In this document: positions 1 to 11,438 of the stretch, in pieces
Position numbering within the stretch: position 1 is the stretch's first letter
How the letters are laid out: every line of letters begins with the position of its first letter
Assembly: GCA_009760855.2 (NCBI GenBank)
Contig: WPIO01000223.1
Coordinates: 27,501-91,500 of the forward strand
DNA from: Cristatella mucedo
Lineage: Eukaryota > Bryozoa > Phylactolaemata > Cristatellidae
Length of the DNA stretch: 64,000 bases
Direction of reading: 5' to 3'
Notes under the pieces: model-generated
Told to the model about the DNA's origin: nothing
Database searches by the model: none
The model's input: only the letters and a program-made list of their open reading frames with translations
Made by a program: the position numbers and the translations under genes

Positions 1-330
1 AGTGTGTGAGAGGAACAGTGAGAGAGAGATCGAAGATACGCGAGCGAACATGCCAGCACTCACAGACAGACGGATACAGATGGAAAAAAAGCGAGCGAGC
101 GCACCGAGACCTCCACGTGCAGCTGCTACACATCGGCTGTAAAGAGTGTGCTACACAAAACACGACGGCGCACACCACAGCCAGCCACTGCGCGACAAGG
201 CTGCTCAGAAAGTTCAGGGTCCACTTGACACATGGAAACGCTCGTCAACGGAGTGACTGCGAGCTAGCTAGCTGCTGCGTGGGTGGCATGGTTGCAGCAA
301 ACTCTCTCCGCTCTCACTCTCGACCCACAC
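1..330 (-). other. ptc intron 10, partial
   Basis: This is the sequence downstream of the GTGTGG donor of ptc exon 10 on the minus strand. The next expected exon (transmembrane helix 7 and the second extracellular domain) is not present, so the intron and the rest of the gene run off the left edge. GA-rich at the far left; nothing else recognised. Confidence 0.7.
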
Positions 331-990
331 CTTCGTGAAGGGCTTCTGCAGGAACGGCGCAGCGTAGTCCCGAACCATTCGCTGCAGAGTGAACGAGCAG
401 CAGGCGAGACGGTGCGACTTGGAGCAGCGACGACAGCAAGATGCTGCCACCCCTGCCGCTTCGCCGCCGGAAGAGGAGGTGAGGTTCTGCCCCGAGCCGC
501 TTGCTGATGGCGGAAGCGAGGTCGCGACGGCAGCAGCCGAAAAGTAGTCAGGTGGCAGCGTCCGGGTAGGAGGAGGCGCCAGCGTGGTGTAGGCTCGCCG
601 TCCTCCTCCTCGGCCCACAGTGCTGCACGCCGTCAACGTGTCGCGGCCGCGAGGTGGCGCTGGCGGCGGCGGCCAGGCGGACTGCTCGGTGGCGGCTGCC
701 CAAGCCAGCGGCACGTGGCCGGCATACGGAGGCGGTGCGGCCGCCGCGGGAGCAGAGGCAGCCGATAGCCGCCGGCACGGCTCGGTCAGCGCTGCCGAGC
801 CGGCCTCGGCGTCTGCTAGTGGATGCACGGACACCGAGCTGCCGCCGCCGCTGCCGCCGCCGCCGGTTCGCGAGTCGAGGCAGCACAGCACGTCGATTCG
901 CCTGCCCTTCCTTCTCCACACGTCCACGCTGCAGGCCGCCGGGAAGAGCAGCAGGATCGAGAATGCGTTGAACAGCAAGATGACTCCTAG
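331..990 (-). CDS. ptc: Patched, exon 10: end of sterol-sensing domain and central intracellular loop
   Basis: 660 nt, 220 codons, phase 0 at both ends (acceptor ctgcag/CTAGGAGTC, donor AAG/GTGTGG). It begins with the last sterol-sensing-domain helix (LLFNAFSILLLFPAACS) and the cytoplasmic VDVWRRKGRRIDVLCC segment, equivalent to the DLYRRED..DIFCC stretch of vertebrate Patched. A long Gly/Ala/Pro-rich loop follows with one PPPY motif, the type of site bound by Nedd4/Smurf ubiquitin ligases in Patched. It ends with DYAAPFLQKPFTK, which matches the segment just before transmembrane helix 7. Patched is the Hedgehog receptor, an RND-type membrane protein that inhibits Smoothened. The loop is very GC-rich, so all three frames stay open and produce shadow ORFs. 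Confidence 0.93.
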
Positions 991-1120
991 CTGCAGCAGA
1001 CGAAGCCGCGTCGCGCGATAACGTTACCGCGCCTACGGAAGCCGGGGGAGCCGGTTGCAAGAACGCCGGCAAAAGAGAGCGAGCGAGCGACGATTTAATT
1101 GTTCGCTCCTTCGCTCCTAC

Positions 1121-1246
1121 CTGCAGGGCGAATGCACGAAGGGCCGGTACTGGAATCAGGACGCCGAGGAAGGCGCAGCTGACCTTGCTAATTGAGGTCA
1201 AGAGGACCGTCGGTCCGACTCGCTTCAACGTCTCCCCGGTGTGATG
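1121..1246 (-). CDS. ptc: Patched, exon 9: sterol-sensing domain
   Basis: 126 nt, 42 codons, phase 0 at both ends (acceptor tcacag/CATCAC, donor CTGCAG/GTAGGA). It contains GETLKRVGPTVLLTSISK and the LIPVPALRAFALQ signature, near-identical to the LKR..S..LTSIS and IPIPALRAFSLQ segments of Patched proteins. These form transmembrane helix 5 and the start of helix 6 of the sterol-sensing domain. The introns on either side are only 130 and 273 bp. Confidence 0.94.
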
Positions 1247-1519
1247 CTGTGACAGTAATGAAAAATGGCGATTAGCCACGAGCAAGCACCGTAGAAATTT
1301 TTCATGAAGGAATACGAGCCAGAAACGCTCTCTGTCTCTCTCGGCATCGAAAAGCATCTCCCGGAATAGAGAGCGGGTAAGGGTCCCGGAAGCTAAACTT
1401 TCCGGTTGCTCTCTTGGTACAGACAGACACCCTAAATGCTGAAGTATCTGTACAGGTATGTGCTCGGGCTGAACACGCCGAGGCAACGGCCTGTCATCTC
1501 AACTTGCCTCGTGTGACAC

Positions 1520-1771
1520 TGCCGCCGCAGTCGAGCTTCCAACCTCGTTGAACGTGTGGGCAACGTGAAAGATGTCGCTAATTCCCACGCCGAGTGCCAG
1601 GAACGGAATCACCTGCGTGGTGGCAGCGTTGGATGCTATCTGCACGACCGAGCAGAAGCCGAGCGCCCCAGCGACGGTGAGCACGACGATGGCCAGGCCG
1701 GCCATGCCGAGGCCACACTGCGAACGAATGGCGTCGTCGTAGCGTAGGAACGTCAGGCACGTGTAGATCAG
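1520..1771 (-). CDS. ptc: Patched, exon 8: sterol-sensing domain helices
   Basis: Up to 252 nt (84 codons), phase 0 start at acceptor ttggtag/CTGATC. It encodes YTCLTFLRYDD, then MAGLAIVVLTVAGALG and SNAATTQVIPFLALGVG, the hallmark of the Patched/Dispatched/NPC1 sterol-sensing domain. The helix-4 motif reads GVGISD where vertebrate Patched has GVGVDD, so one of the two neighbouring acidic residues is Ser. The 3' end is ambiguous. GCA/GTGTCA (end 1520) and GAG/GTTGGA (end 1544) both keep phase 0; the first gives a loop length closer to other Patched proteins. Confidence 0.92.
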
Positions 1772-2018
1772 CTACCAACGAATAACACGAAACCGTGCCG
1801 TAAGCTTTGATTCGCTCGTGAACAACTCGCAGCAGCAACAACAGTGGGTTGAGTTAGAGCAACGGAGGTAGCCGTGGCGGCAGCAGCAGGCGTTCATGCC
1901 GACCGGGGACTTCCGGCACGGACTTCCGGCCAGCTTCTTATTTCTGTCTTCCAAGATCACCCCAAAGGAAATGGGTGGGGGAGAAGCTCGGGGCGAGATC
2001 TCTCGGATGTAAAGGGAA

Positions 2019-2255
2019 TAATAATAATAATAATAATAATAATTCACTTGATAAAGCGCCCTCGGAGAACTTAATCTCTCTCTAGGCGCTTTGCATTTGC
2101 TGTAAAGTGAAATGTAATTGAATGGTAAGTAAATTCATGCTTGAAAAACAAACGAAATGAATAATATGGTTAGGGGTGACATGCACAGGGTCAGCATGCA
2201 AATGTGGTTAGTGGCAGCATGCACAGTTTCAGCACGCATTAACAAATCATAATAA
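2019..2255 (-). mobile_element. LINE-A 3' end fragment in ptc intron 7
   Basis: On the plus strand the element reads as an (AAT)n tract, then the conserved end hairpin (arms AAAGCGCC and GGGCGCTTT in the consensus) and about 180 bp of LINE-A 3' untranslated sequence. It is therefore a 5'-truncated copy inserted on the minus strand. It matches the 3' end of the longer copy at 38683-40216 (shared blocks include GGTTAGGGGTGACATGCACA). No coding part remains. Confidence 0.85.
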
Positions 2256-3195
2256 TCTTTTGTGTGTGAGCACGGTCAGCTATCTTGTTAACTTGGGGTT
2301 ATTGTTGGCTTAAAAAAACCGGGCAGCGCTGATGTCATTGTAGGCTGACGGAAGTGGCGATATGCAATTGGGTTGCCTTGTTTAGCGAACATATTATTGA
2401 CTTGGGTGCAGACTCCGGCAACGTTTGCAAAAAAAGCTTCGCTTAGCAAGGGCTGCATATAATCTATACATGGTAATAAACATAAAAATTTGCTCCCATG
2501 ATCCAGAATGTATCCACTGACAGCTTTCGCATTAATAGAGAAAATATGAAATTCTGTTATTTAAGCAGATGGCAGCCTCGAATGCATGAAACGTAGGCAT
2601 ACATGAAATTACTAATCCTAGAATTTTGTGCATGCATGCGTGACGTTTATTTTCAAGCTAGTGGGCAAAGTATTCATGGTGTAGTGATAGCAGTACTGGC
2701 CATGCATTTTGTCGGTAATTTCAGGCAAGAGTTTCGCGGTTGGTTTAACGTCTGATTCTTAAAGCCATCGAGCAAGGCGATCCAAGACGAAATCTTTCAT
2801 CTGTAAGTAAGCGAAGCTTGCTAGCCTCTGATGCCACTCTCCTACAGGAAAACTATGATGTCACTATTCATTAGCATCGTATATCGAAGGAATTCGGTAA
2901 GTACCAAAATGCGATTCATAAAGCAGACTAAGAGCTTTGTGCGAATGAAGACCCGAGCAGGCTGCTGTTTTTTTTAAAGAGCTGGCACCTACTTGCCCGG
3001 AAGTGGTATCCCACTACTTGCCCTGAAGTGACATATTACCGAAAGCGGTCACTGAGATTAGTCGCAAGGTTTCCGATGGTCAAAATAGCCACCGCTTCCC
3101 TCCCCCGAAGTGCCAGCTGGCAGTCGGCAAAGCCAGCCAGGAGCCGGCCGACAACTGGCGGCAGCCGATAGCTTATTTTTCCGTCAGCGTCTCAC
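2256..3195 (-). other. ptc intron 7, remainder
   Basis: AT-richer intron sequence between the LINE-A fragment and the donor ATG/GTGAG of exon 7. I see no ORF, RNA gene or repeat in it. Confidence 0.6.
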
Positions 3196-3735
3196 CATGA
3201 GGCCACATCCAACACCGACCCGGATGTAGCTAATGACGCTGAAGTCAACCAATATGTCTTCCAGCGACAGCTCGGTGAAGCTGGCCAACGTGCTGCCGCT
3301 GCCACCGCTGCTGCCTCCACTGCCGGCTCCGGTTGCCGCCGCTGACGAGGCGTTGCTGGCCAGAGCGAGCATGCGATCGGTGAACTTCTGCTGCCACACG
3401 CTGAGCACCTTGGCCGCCTTGTCGACGGACCAACTCGTCGAGCTCACGCGATTGTCGTTGGCATAGGCATCGTACAGGTCCTGCTCTCCCATCAGCATGA
3501 GCACCGACTGCAACGCTTTGGCGTGCACAATGCTGCCGCTGCGGTTTCGCCGGATGCCGCCAACGATGAGATTTTCCGGCCACAGCATCCGCTTGGCCGC
3601 AAAGCCGGTGCAGCCGCCGGTGAGAGTTGCGCCGACATCCACTGTCCGCGACCCGAAGTTCGGCGAGGTCAGCGGACATCTCGGATCGCGCGGGTTCAGG
3701 CAGGGCTTTCTTTGGTAGCCGCTCGTCACTCCGGC
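3196..3735 (-). CDS. ptc: Patched, exon 7: first extracellular domain to helix 2
   Basis: 540 nt, 180 codons, phase 0 at both ends (acceptor aattgtag/GCCGGAG, donor CTCATG/GTGAGA). It holds the most diagnostic Patched motifs: GYQRKPCLNPRDPRCP, GGCTGFAAKRM, WPENLIVGG, HAKALQSVLMLM, and DKAAKVLSVWQQKF. A Ser/Gly-rich insert follows, then LSLEDILVDFS leading into helix 2 (YIRVGVGCGLM). Joined to exon 8 the helix reads GCGLM-LIYTCLTFLR, as in Patched. In-frame TAG lies immediately upstream of the acceptor, which fixes the exon start. The Gly/Ser insert (about 20 residues) is longer than in fly or vertebrate proteins. Confidence 0.95.
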
Positions 3736-3872
3736 CTACAATTTCGGCCAACGGGCGGCGTCGGGCTATCGCTCGCAAAGGAGGCCTTCGCGAGCGAGCA
3801 GCCGGCAAACTGAGAGCCGACACGCTCTGGTAGCCGATCTGGTACGCTGGGCAGCCAAAGCGCGACTGGCAC

Positions 3873-3912
3873 GCTGCATATAATCAGGTGAGGCTGCATA
3901 TAATCAGGTGAG
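3873..3912. repeat. 20-bp direct duplication in ptc intron 6
   Basis: Two perfect adjacent copies of GCTGCATATAATCAGGTGAG, about 140 bp upstream of exon 7 in transcript direction. It looks like a local duplication with no recognised function. Confidence 0.9.
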
Positions 3913-4144
3913 GCGTAAGATTAAGTTACACGTCCCTGCTGAGGTAACTAGTGCTAAATGACAAGTTTTGCGATATTCAGACTAATCGTCGTCAAGTGAC
4001 AATTCTCAACAGAAAGCAAGCCAAAAACAGCCACTAAGCACTGGATTACCATAATTTACTAAACGCGGCGAGCGTGGTGCAGCAGTATGAGATCAGCAGG
4101 ACAAGTACATCGCAATTCGTTTAGCGAAAATATCTGCTCCTCAC

Positions 4145-4268
4145 CCTCAGCATGACGTCGCTGAGGTAGTCGAGGTCACCAACGCCAAACTTTAATTTCA
4201 GCATCTCAACCAAGCCCTGTGGATCTAGGGTCGTCCATGTCACAGGCTCGAGTCCGAGGGAAGAAGGC
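4145..4268 (-). CDS. ptc: Patched, exon 6: first extracellular domain
   Basis: 124 nt: one base completes the codon from exon 5, then 41 codons ending in phase 0 (acceptor taatttcag/GCCTTC, donor CTGAGG/GTGAGG). It encodes LEPVTWTTLDPQGLVEML, matching the LRWTNFDP..FLEEL segment of vertebrate Patched and the WTTLNP segment of the fly protein, and ends in DYLSDVMLR just before AGVTSGY of exon 7. It has no ATG and was found by splice signals and homology. Confidence 0.9.
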
Positions 4269-4791
4269 CTGAAATTAGAAAATGGCGACCGTATCGATAT
4301 CTCTGAAGATCATTGCAAATCGTATGCCAAGAGCCAATCAAAAAATATAGCTCGACGACCGGTTGGCTACGGCTAATAGAGTAACTGTAGATGGTCTGCC
4401 CATGGTCCAGTGAAATACCGCGGATGCTTCAGTGAGCTCTGGCCTCGATATGCTGGCTGGAGCACCTGCTGTTGGCTACTAAAACGCACTGCTGCCGCAG
4501 CGAATGCTCCAGCCTGAATATGGCACGAGCCTGGCACACACGTTCTGCTAAAGACGACTGGCCCCTGCGATTGTTCGACCATTTTACATTGATCCGGGGC
4601 TTAGTTGGAACACTTTTGAGGTGACTTAAAATATTTTAGGCTGAGGGCATAACCATAAGCTTGGAAGAGAAACGCGAGCGAGAGGACGCAGAGGCCGAGA
4701 GGTCTCTGCCACGGATTTCACTGGCAGCTCTAATTCGAGGTGAGGGCGTTAGGGTGCTTTACAAATTATGCTCCAGTAGCATCATACTCAC

Positions 4792-4886
4792 AGCCTAATC
4801 GGAGTCGACGGACCGAGAATCTTGGATCCTTCCCAGAAGCAATCCAACGGTGTAATAATAACACACGGCAGCATCTTAGGGAGGAC
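4792..4886 (-). CDS. ptc: Patched, exon 5: ITPLDCFWEG motif
   Basis: 95 nt, 31 codons plus two bases (acceptor tgaatcag/GTCCTC, donor AGGCT/GTGAGT). It encodes VLPKMLPCVIITPLDCFWEG followed by SKILGP. The PC.IITPLDCFWEG block is one of the most conserved in Patched and makes the assignment secure. Phase 2 at the end matches the single-base start of exon 6. Confidence 0.94.
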
Positions 4887-5026
4887 CTGATTCACAAAAA
4901 GTATCTTGAAAAATTCAGTGGCGCTTTTGCAAGTGCATGCAGAACGAACTCAGCTATGCGACGACAGCCAATGAGATTTTTCCTGCAGGCGACATCAAAA
5001 CATCAAAAGTTGCAGCTGTGACGAAC

Positions 5027-5096
5027 CTTGTCGAGAATGTTATTCTCGAAAGTCGCAAAAGATGGCTTGAAGCAGATATCTTCGAATCTCCACAAC
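5027..5096 (-). CDS. ptc: Patched, exon 4: small exon of first extracellular domain
   Basis: 70 nt: one base plus 23 codons (acceptor ttttcag/GTTGTGG, donor GACAAG/GTTCGT). It encodes LWRFEDICFKPSFATFENN, aligning with W.LEHLCYKS..ITETGY of vertebrate Patched. With exon 5 the spacing between the two conserved cysteines (24 residues inclusive) equals that of vertebrate Patched. The donor GTTCGT is weak. The 140-bp intron to exon 5 is among the shortest in the gene. Confidence 0.85.
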
Positions 5097-5949
5097 CTGA
5101 AAATTGAGCCAAATGTGAAAAAAGTTTTCGAAAGATCAACGTCTGCCACAGGCAGCAGTACGCCATCCGACACGAAACAACGTGTCAGAAAAATAGGTCA
5201 CATACGAGCTAAGATTGAGTGAATATACACCTCACAGTGGACATAGACAGCTTGGCACGCAGCCAAAGAAAATTGTCGTAAACCACGTTTTGATTGATAC
5301 AAGGGAAAGCTGCCAGAAGCAGCTAGTGGCTGGTTAATAGCCAAGGACTGCCATTAGGTCAGTGTAAAGCAACGATCATTGTACATCTACTACGGAATGT
5401 GAGCAATTAGACTGATTTCAACTTAATTGAGGCGGCAGCGTGTCGTAGCTGCCCACGGGTCACGTGACAGTACGAGTGCTGGCTAAAGAGGCTTGACAGA
5501 ATGTAGCCAGATGCATTGAGTAGTCCCTCCCGCACACGCATTTTATGACGATTGAGTTATCCCAGTTCAGAGGTTATGTTAGCACCCTGGCGCTAGCATG
5601 CCATTACTCTTTTCCTGCCGTGAGTCATAAGCAATTGTCGATGCAAGAAACGGTCTGACAAAACTATCCGGCAGGCTATGTGTCACACACAGATAGGCTA
5701 GCTTGACCCGAGCACATTAGCATCACTACTAATAAGAACGTAGGGACGGTCGACACTTTAACGTAGACGTTCGACCGGTAGAGAGACGAAGTAGCGCGAG
5801 CAAGCTGCCAAGTAAAGAAATGGCAACTGGGCTCTGATGAGACAGAGGTCCATGACCTCTACAGCCAATGACCTCTAGGCTAGAGGCTGCAAGAGGAGCA
5901 GGAGCAGGAGGGGAGGTGGTGTCTTGCAATACTGGGAGATAGCTAGTGA

Positions 5950-6004
5950 CAGAGAGACCGAGAGGGAGAGAGAGAGGGAGAAAGAGAGAGAGGAGAAAGA
6001 GGGA

Positions 6005-6082
<78 letters not shown>

Positions 6083-6100
6083 AGGGAGACGAAGAGGGAG
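5950..6100. repeat. (GA)n microsatellite in ptc intron 3
   Basis: An imperfect GA-rich tract with an uninterrupted (GA)n core at about 6008-6080. Long ORFs on both strands here are pure Arg-Glu or Leu-Ser artefacts. Confidence 0.97.
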
Positions 6101-6140
6101 AGAGGAGAGTCGACTCGTAGGCACATGTACACGACGGTAA

Positions 6141-6319
6141 ATAAATAAATAAATCCTAGCTGCTTAAACAGCCTTTTTTGTATAGCGACAGAAGAGCCTT
6201 TACGTCTATCATCACCACTTGCAGTGGCGATATAGGATCGCCCACCACAGGAATCAAACCCACGACCTCGGGACCGAGGTCATGAAACCAACCGCCTTAC
6301 CTAGTGTGCCATCACGGCT
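6141..6319 (-). mobile_element. SINE-2 (tRNA-derived) in ptc intron 3
   Basis: Read on the minus strand, it starts with a tRNA-like head (A-box-like TGGCACACTAGG, then CGAGGTCGTGGGTTTGATTC containing a B-box-like GGTTTGATTC). A body follows with GTGGTGGGCGATCC and TTCTGTCGCTATACAAAA, ending in a (TTTA)n tail. The same order of blocks occurs at 31206-31397, which defines the family. Confidence 0.8.
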
Positions 6320-6647
6320 ATGCATGTGCCTACAACCGGGATTACTGGTCGATCGAGGAAGACAGACATATGCTAGCCGCAGAATGTATGTTTAGTCGGC
6401 CTACGTTTGCCAAGTGCCATTGCCCGTCTGAAAGGACCAAGTGCCATTGCCCGTCTAAAAGGAAAGTTCTCTTCCAAATGCAGCCATGACGTCACATCAT
6501 TTATAGGCATTAGTTAAATGTTAGTGTGCTGGAGTATCTTTGGCTCACTTTCCTCGGCTAGGTCGAGAGGAGTTTCGTGAGAACGTGCCACGCAGTGTTT
6601 TAATGAATGGCGGCAGAGCATTCGGGCAGGCTTACAGGCTGACTTAC

Positions 6648-6837
6648 AAGTTGTACATGTTCACTTCCACTCCGACTGCGTCCGTCAGGGCTCGCAGATG
6701 AAGGTTCATGGAGTCCCTGGTCAGCACGTTGTCGTCCGACTGCCGTGGACTCTGTATCACCACCGGATTTATGAGGCCGTAACCGACTCCTAGCTGCGTT
6801 TTCGTGTAGTTCAGCTCCTTGTCGAGCCTTCCTCCGT
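6648..6837 (-). CDS. ptc: Patched, exon 3: first extracellular domain
   Basis: 190 nt (acceptor gtttgcag/ACGGAGG, donor AACTT/GTAAGT). It starts with two bases that complete an Asp codon from exon 2 and ends in phase 2. It encodes GGRLDKELNYTKTQLGVGYG, then VVIQSP, VLTRDSMNLHLRAL and VEVNMYN. These match GGRVSRELNYTRQKIGEE, LMIQTP, VLTTEALLQHLDSAL and VHVYMYN of vertebrate Patched. The NYT sequon is conserved. The reading frame has no ATG near the exon start. Confidence 0.93.
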
Positions 6838-7082
6838 CTGCAAACGCAGTGCTGCGATTTAGGTCGTGTGCACTTTGCCTTCGGTTCGCGAGTCGCCGAA
6901 AAACCAGCTCTCAAGCACTTCCGCCTCGGACAACCGTCATGTAGCCGTGCAACGAGTCTTGCTGCATTACTCGTATTCGTGCCAGCTCGCCCGGATGCTC
7001 AAGTGCATCAAGTGATTGGCTCCGATCAAATCCCAGCTCTAGCAGCGAGTTCCGGCAATTGCCAGCTGAACTAGAAACCGGC

Positions 7083-7112
7083 GGATCTCGCGAGCACGGA
7101 TCTCGCGAGCAC
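7083..7112. repeat. duplicated TCTCGCGAG palindrome
   Basis: Two adjacent copies of GGATCTCGCGAGCAC. The core is nine bases of the TCTCGCGAGA element known from CpG-type promoters in animals. Here it lies in ptc intron 2, so a regulatory role is only a possibility. Confidence 0.6.
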
Positions 7113-8308
7113 GCAAGTCGCGGGCGCTTGGCCAGGGCCGGATGTGCATGGAGTTCAGGTGAGCAGCGGCCAGAGCTGAGCTGAGCCAGAGCTCAAAGAC
7201 CATCGGTTCAAACGTCCTTGGCCTCTAGTCTCAACTCGCAAAGACGACAAGAACGCCTGCCTACTAAAGTGATGCTACGTCTACAGTGTACACACAAATA
7301 AAGACTGATCCGAAGCATGCTGCCGGCTGAAAAATTGGCAGCTGCAGGACTTTAGGTGGCTCTTTGGGGCTCTACGGCATCGGACCAGCTCCCCAGTTTA
7401 CCAAACAAAAACCCGCACGTCGGCCTCGACCTTGCAGCTGCAGCTCCCAGTCTAGCATTTCTGACGTCGGAGCAGATCCAGCCTCGAGCGACTTTGCTGC
7501 CAACAGCTTTCTCTCCCTGCCCATTTAATGAAGTCATTCGCAGTTCGCGTAAGCTTGAGTCCGATCGTTGTCTTATATGCTTCGAGCAAGAGCATCATGC
7601 TTGGAAGAGCAAAGGAGATCGCCAGAATTAGGCCGAGCAGGGCGTGGACGCTGACGCTGCAATCCTAGGAAGCTGCAATCCTAGGAAGCGCTGCACCGAT
7701 GCAGCTGCAGGCGAACTCCCTGCTCTGCTGCAGCCCCTCCCCGACCAACGGAGGAGGAACGGTAAGGTTTGTTAGTAGTTGAGAGTATTGGAGTCGCTGC
7801 TGCTGCTGCATTCTGCTCAAAGGCTGTCTGTCGCCGCTAGCACGAGCTCGTTGCCAGCGAACGTTGCCAGCGAACGTAGAGGAGTTTGAGAGAGTAGCCT
7901 CTAGACCTCCAGTCCTCTGCACACACCGGTCGGAAGGAGCCACGGAGGGCTTTTTGATTGCCTGTCACGAGTCCCCACCGAGTGTCAGGGTCACGAGAGG
8001 TGAGGGGCCATGGTTGGAGTTTGCCCCACCATCTGTCGAGACCTTCATTATACCGATCGGCTGATATGACAGACCACCTGACTCACCAATCCTTCGATTT
8101 CAGAGAGCCGGATGTCAGAAAAAGAACGACCTGCTGCTGCTGCAGTCAAGAGACATTGGTTCGTTCGCGGCCGCACAGCTGCTGATCTCACCTGGGCAAG
8201 CACGCTCCTATTTTGACAGGTTCTTTGGGCTCTCTGAACAGGCAGGCTTTTGAACACATTCAAGGTTCGTGGATGAACCCCGTGAAGAGAGGGTTGTGAT
8301 AATGGGAC

Positions 8309-8675
<367 letters not shown>

Positions 8676-10454
8676 GGGGGGAGACAGAGATGCTTTTAAC
8701 GTCATGCTCTTCGTGCGCCATAAGTAGTCATGAATATTTTTGAACTTGTCACTGACTTAGTCCACCAGGGCGAACGGCTAACTGCCGGCGGAAGATGGGG
8801 AATGCTGGGGCAAGTCTAGTTAGGGGGGGGGCTACCTGGCAGTTGCTGGTACAGAGGCAGCCGGGAGACAGGACTCGCGGTCGGCCGCCGGCTGGCAGCC
8901 TGGCGAGCCGGCGGCTGGACAAGGAGACCACCCGCACTGCCGCGAGCTGTTTACAGAAGAAAGGGGGAGGGTCTAACAATGATACCCTAGCCTGCCCTAG
9001 CTTGGCATACTCGGCCGCGCAGGTGGGGGGAGGAGGGTAAGGCTGCCAGATGAGGAAATTAAGAAGCTGCCGTAAGCAGCAGCCGGAGAGCTGGCAGCTG
9101 CTAGAGCCAGGTCAGTGGCTCTGTTTATTTCTAATAAAGCTCGAGCACTGATTGGCAGTGTCGATTTGAAAAATGAGACCGTGCCCGTGCCGGCCCATCG
9201 GACCTGCCGCCAGGCGCAGGAGTGAAGACCCCCAAGACCCTTATGGTCTCACCGCAGGGCGCCAGATGACGCCAAGGGGTCAAGTAAGAGGAGGATGGAC
9301 AGGCGTAGCTGGAGAATCGCTAAGACAACTAGGCCGTCTTGATAATTGAGTACCGCTCTCGGAGAGAGGCTGCCTGACTCGGTGCCTTTTCGGCGGCAGA
9401 TGGGCGTCAGCCGTGCGACTCTATAGAGAAAAAGATGTCACCAGCATGCACCTTACGAGCTCCAGCTGGTGGTTTTGGCACTGCACTTCCGGCAGCTGAG
9501 CTAACCGGGATTGCGGAAGATAATAAGAGAGGGCAGTGTCGAGCTGCTGACGAACTGTGGCGAAGTCTATTCGTCACGAGGAGGTGATGCAAATAGCAAA
9601 GGGAAGTCGACTGCAGCTCTCGAAGCTGGCCACGAGAGGTAACAGCCAGTATTAGCCGGGAACGGATCCTCGGTTTAAGACGATGGCAAATCTGCCGGAG
9701 ACAATCGGCATAGCGTTCTTACCGACGATTCATATCGACGGCGAAGGCTATAACCCGCTCAAACACGTATGAAGCTGCAGACTAGGAAAATGCTTAAAAA
9801 AATAATCAAAGGGATACTCTATCACTCCCCCACTTGCTAAGCTTCGCGCTCAAGTTTGGCAGTATTAGAAACGAGGAGCTCACTGCAGCCTGTGGACCCG
9901 CTTCGCTGAGCCACGGTAGTTCCGTCAAGGAATACAACGCTGTTCCGTTTTGCCTCTTGACGGAAGTGCACCATCTTGCAGCGCGACGGAGAAGGACGGA
10001 CTTTCGCGGCTCTTTAGTTAGTCGATTCACTTTCTCGACTCGGCCGTCTCGGACGGCATCAGCGAATTGGCAAATGTCTATGCTGACGGCACCAAGGGCA
10101 AGGCCGCGAAAATCGAAAGTCGCCGCTCAGGCAGAGTACATAGTAGGGAGGGCGGGCACCCATGGACAGCCACTTTCATGTCGACACCACCCGACCTCGG
10201 TGGAGCCAGCGACCATTTCGCTACCGCCCGGCTCTCGGCTACAACTTACGAGCCTCCTGCCAACCTCAAGAAAACACTTCCGCCAGCTGCTCTTTGGGTT
10301 ATCTTCCTCGAGCTGACACTTCCGCCTAGCTGGCGCAGCCCTCGGGCGCACATCATTGCTCCTGAAGGCCACATCAGTTCTGCCGAATCAGGTCAAAGTG
10401 CCTGCTGCCAGGCTGCCGCACAGTCAACGCCGAACAGTTCATTGAGCGTGTCAC

Positions 10455-10650
10455 TACCGAGCCGCCAGGGCAGGTCAAAGACGAGCCGCCAGGGCAGGTC
10501 AAAGACGAGCCGCCAGCGCTGGTCAAAGCCGAGCTGCCCACGAAGGTCAAAACGAGCTGCCCACGAAGGTCAAAACGAGCTGCCCACGCAGGTCAATGCC
10601 GAGCTTCCTGGGCAGGTCAAATCCAGATCGCCTGTGGAAGCCCTGCGGGC
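10455..10650. repeat. 24-bp tandem repeat in ptc intron 2
   Basis: About eight diverging copies of a 24-bp unit with core GCCAGGGCAGGTCAAAG. Because 24 is a multiple of three, the repeat translates into a periodic eight-residue peptide and inflates an ORF, but nothing suggests it is expressed. Confidence 0.85.
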
Positions 10651-11438
10651 AGGTCAAAGGAGCCCGAGCGCATGCCAAACAAAGCCGCACCATCGGCTGC
10701 AGCCGGCGGGTCGAAGCTGCACTGCTGCCCGAGTGGAGCAGCGGAGGGGGCCGTTGCCGGCATGCACAGGTAAAAATACCACCCTGCGATCGCCGGTGGC
10801 CGAAGCGCGGCCTGCGCCGGTCGTAGCAACCAAGCCGTGGAGGCCTGCGGCCAAAAGGCCGCCACCTCGTGGGCCATTGCCACTTTTCCAGCAGCACCGC
10901 GGGTCTAAGCAAGGCGTCTTGAGCGTCAGCTGTGTGCGAGAGTCGAAGCCTCGTCGGGCTGGCCCGTGACGGTCAAGGTCACTTAGAAGCAGAACGCCGG
11001 GTATCGGCCCGGTCAGCAACCGTGGGTGGCAATTCGAGCTCTTTTTAAAGGTTGCAGCGGATCGCTCGCGGGCTCGTAGGCGCCCCAATCGGGTGCTCAT
11101 AGCCGAGCGCAGGCCTATAGTCAGCGAGGGGGGTCATCGAGGGGGTCATCGGCATCGTTGGTCACGGTCGGATGATGCCGACGTCACACGCCATGCAAGG
11201 CTCCCCGCGGGGACTGCAGCAGACATGACAGCGAAACTGAAAGCGAAAGAACTCAGCGGCAGCGCAAGGTCAGTGGCAGGAGCAGCAGGGACTGCTGCCG
11301 CTTGAAGACAGCAGCCCCTGCTGCTCCTGCCATACGGCAGCTGCTGCCATCGGCTACTTTTATCGGCAGAACGGCCGGGCCACTACTTCCGGCCACCACT
11401 TCCGGCCGGGCCACTACTTTGACTATAAAGCTGCTTAC

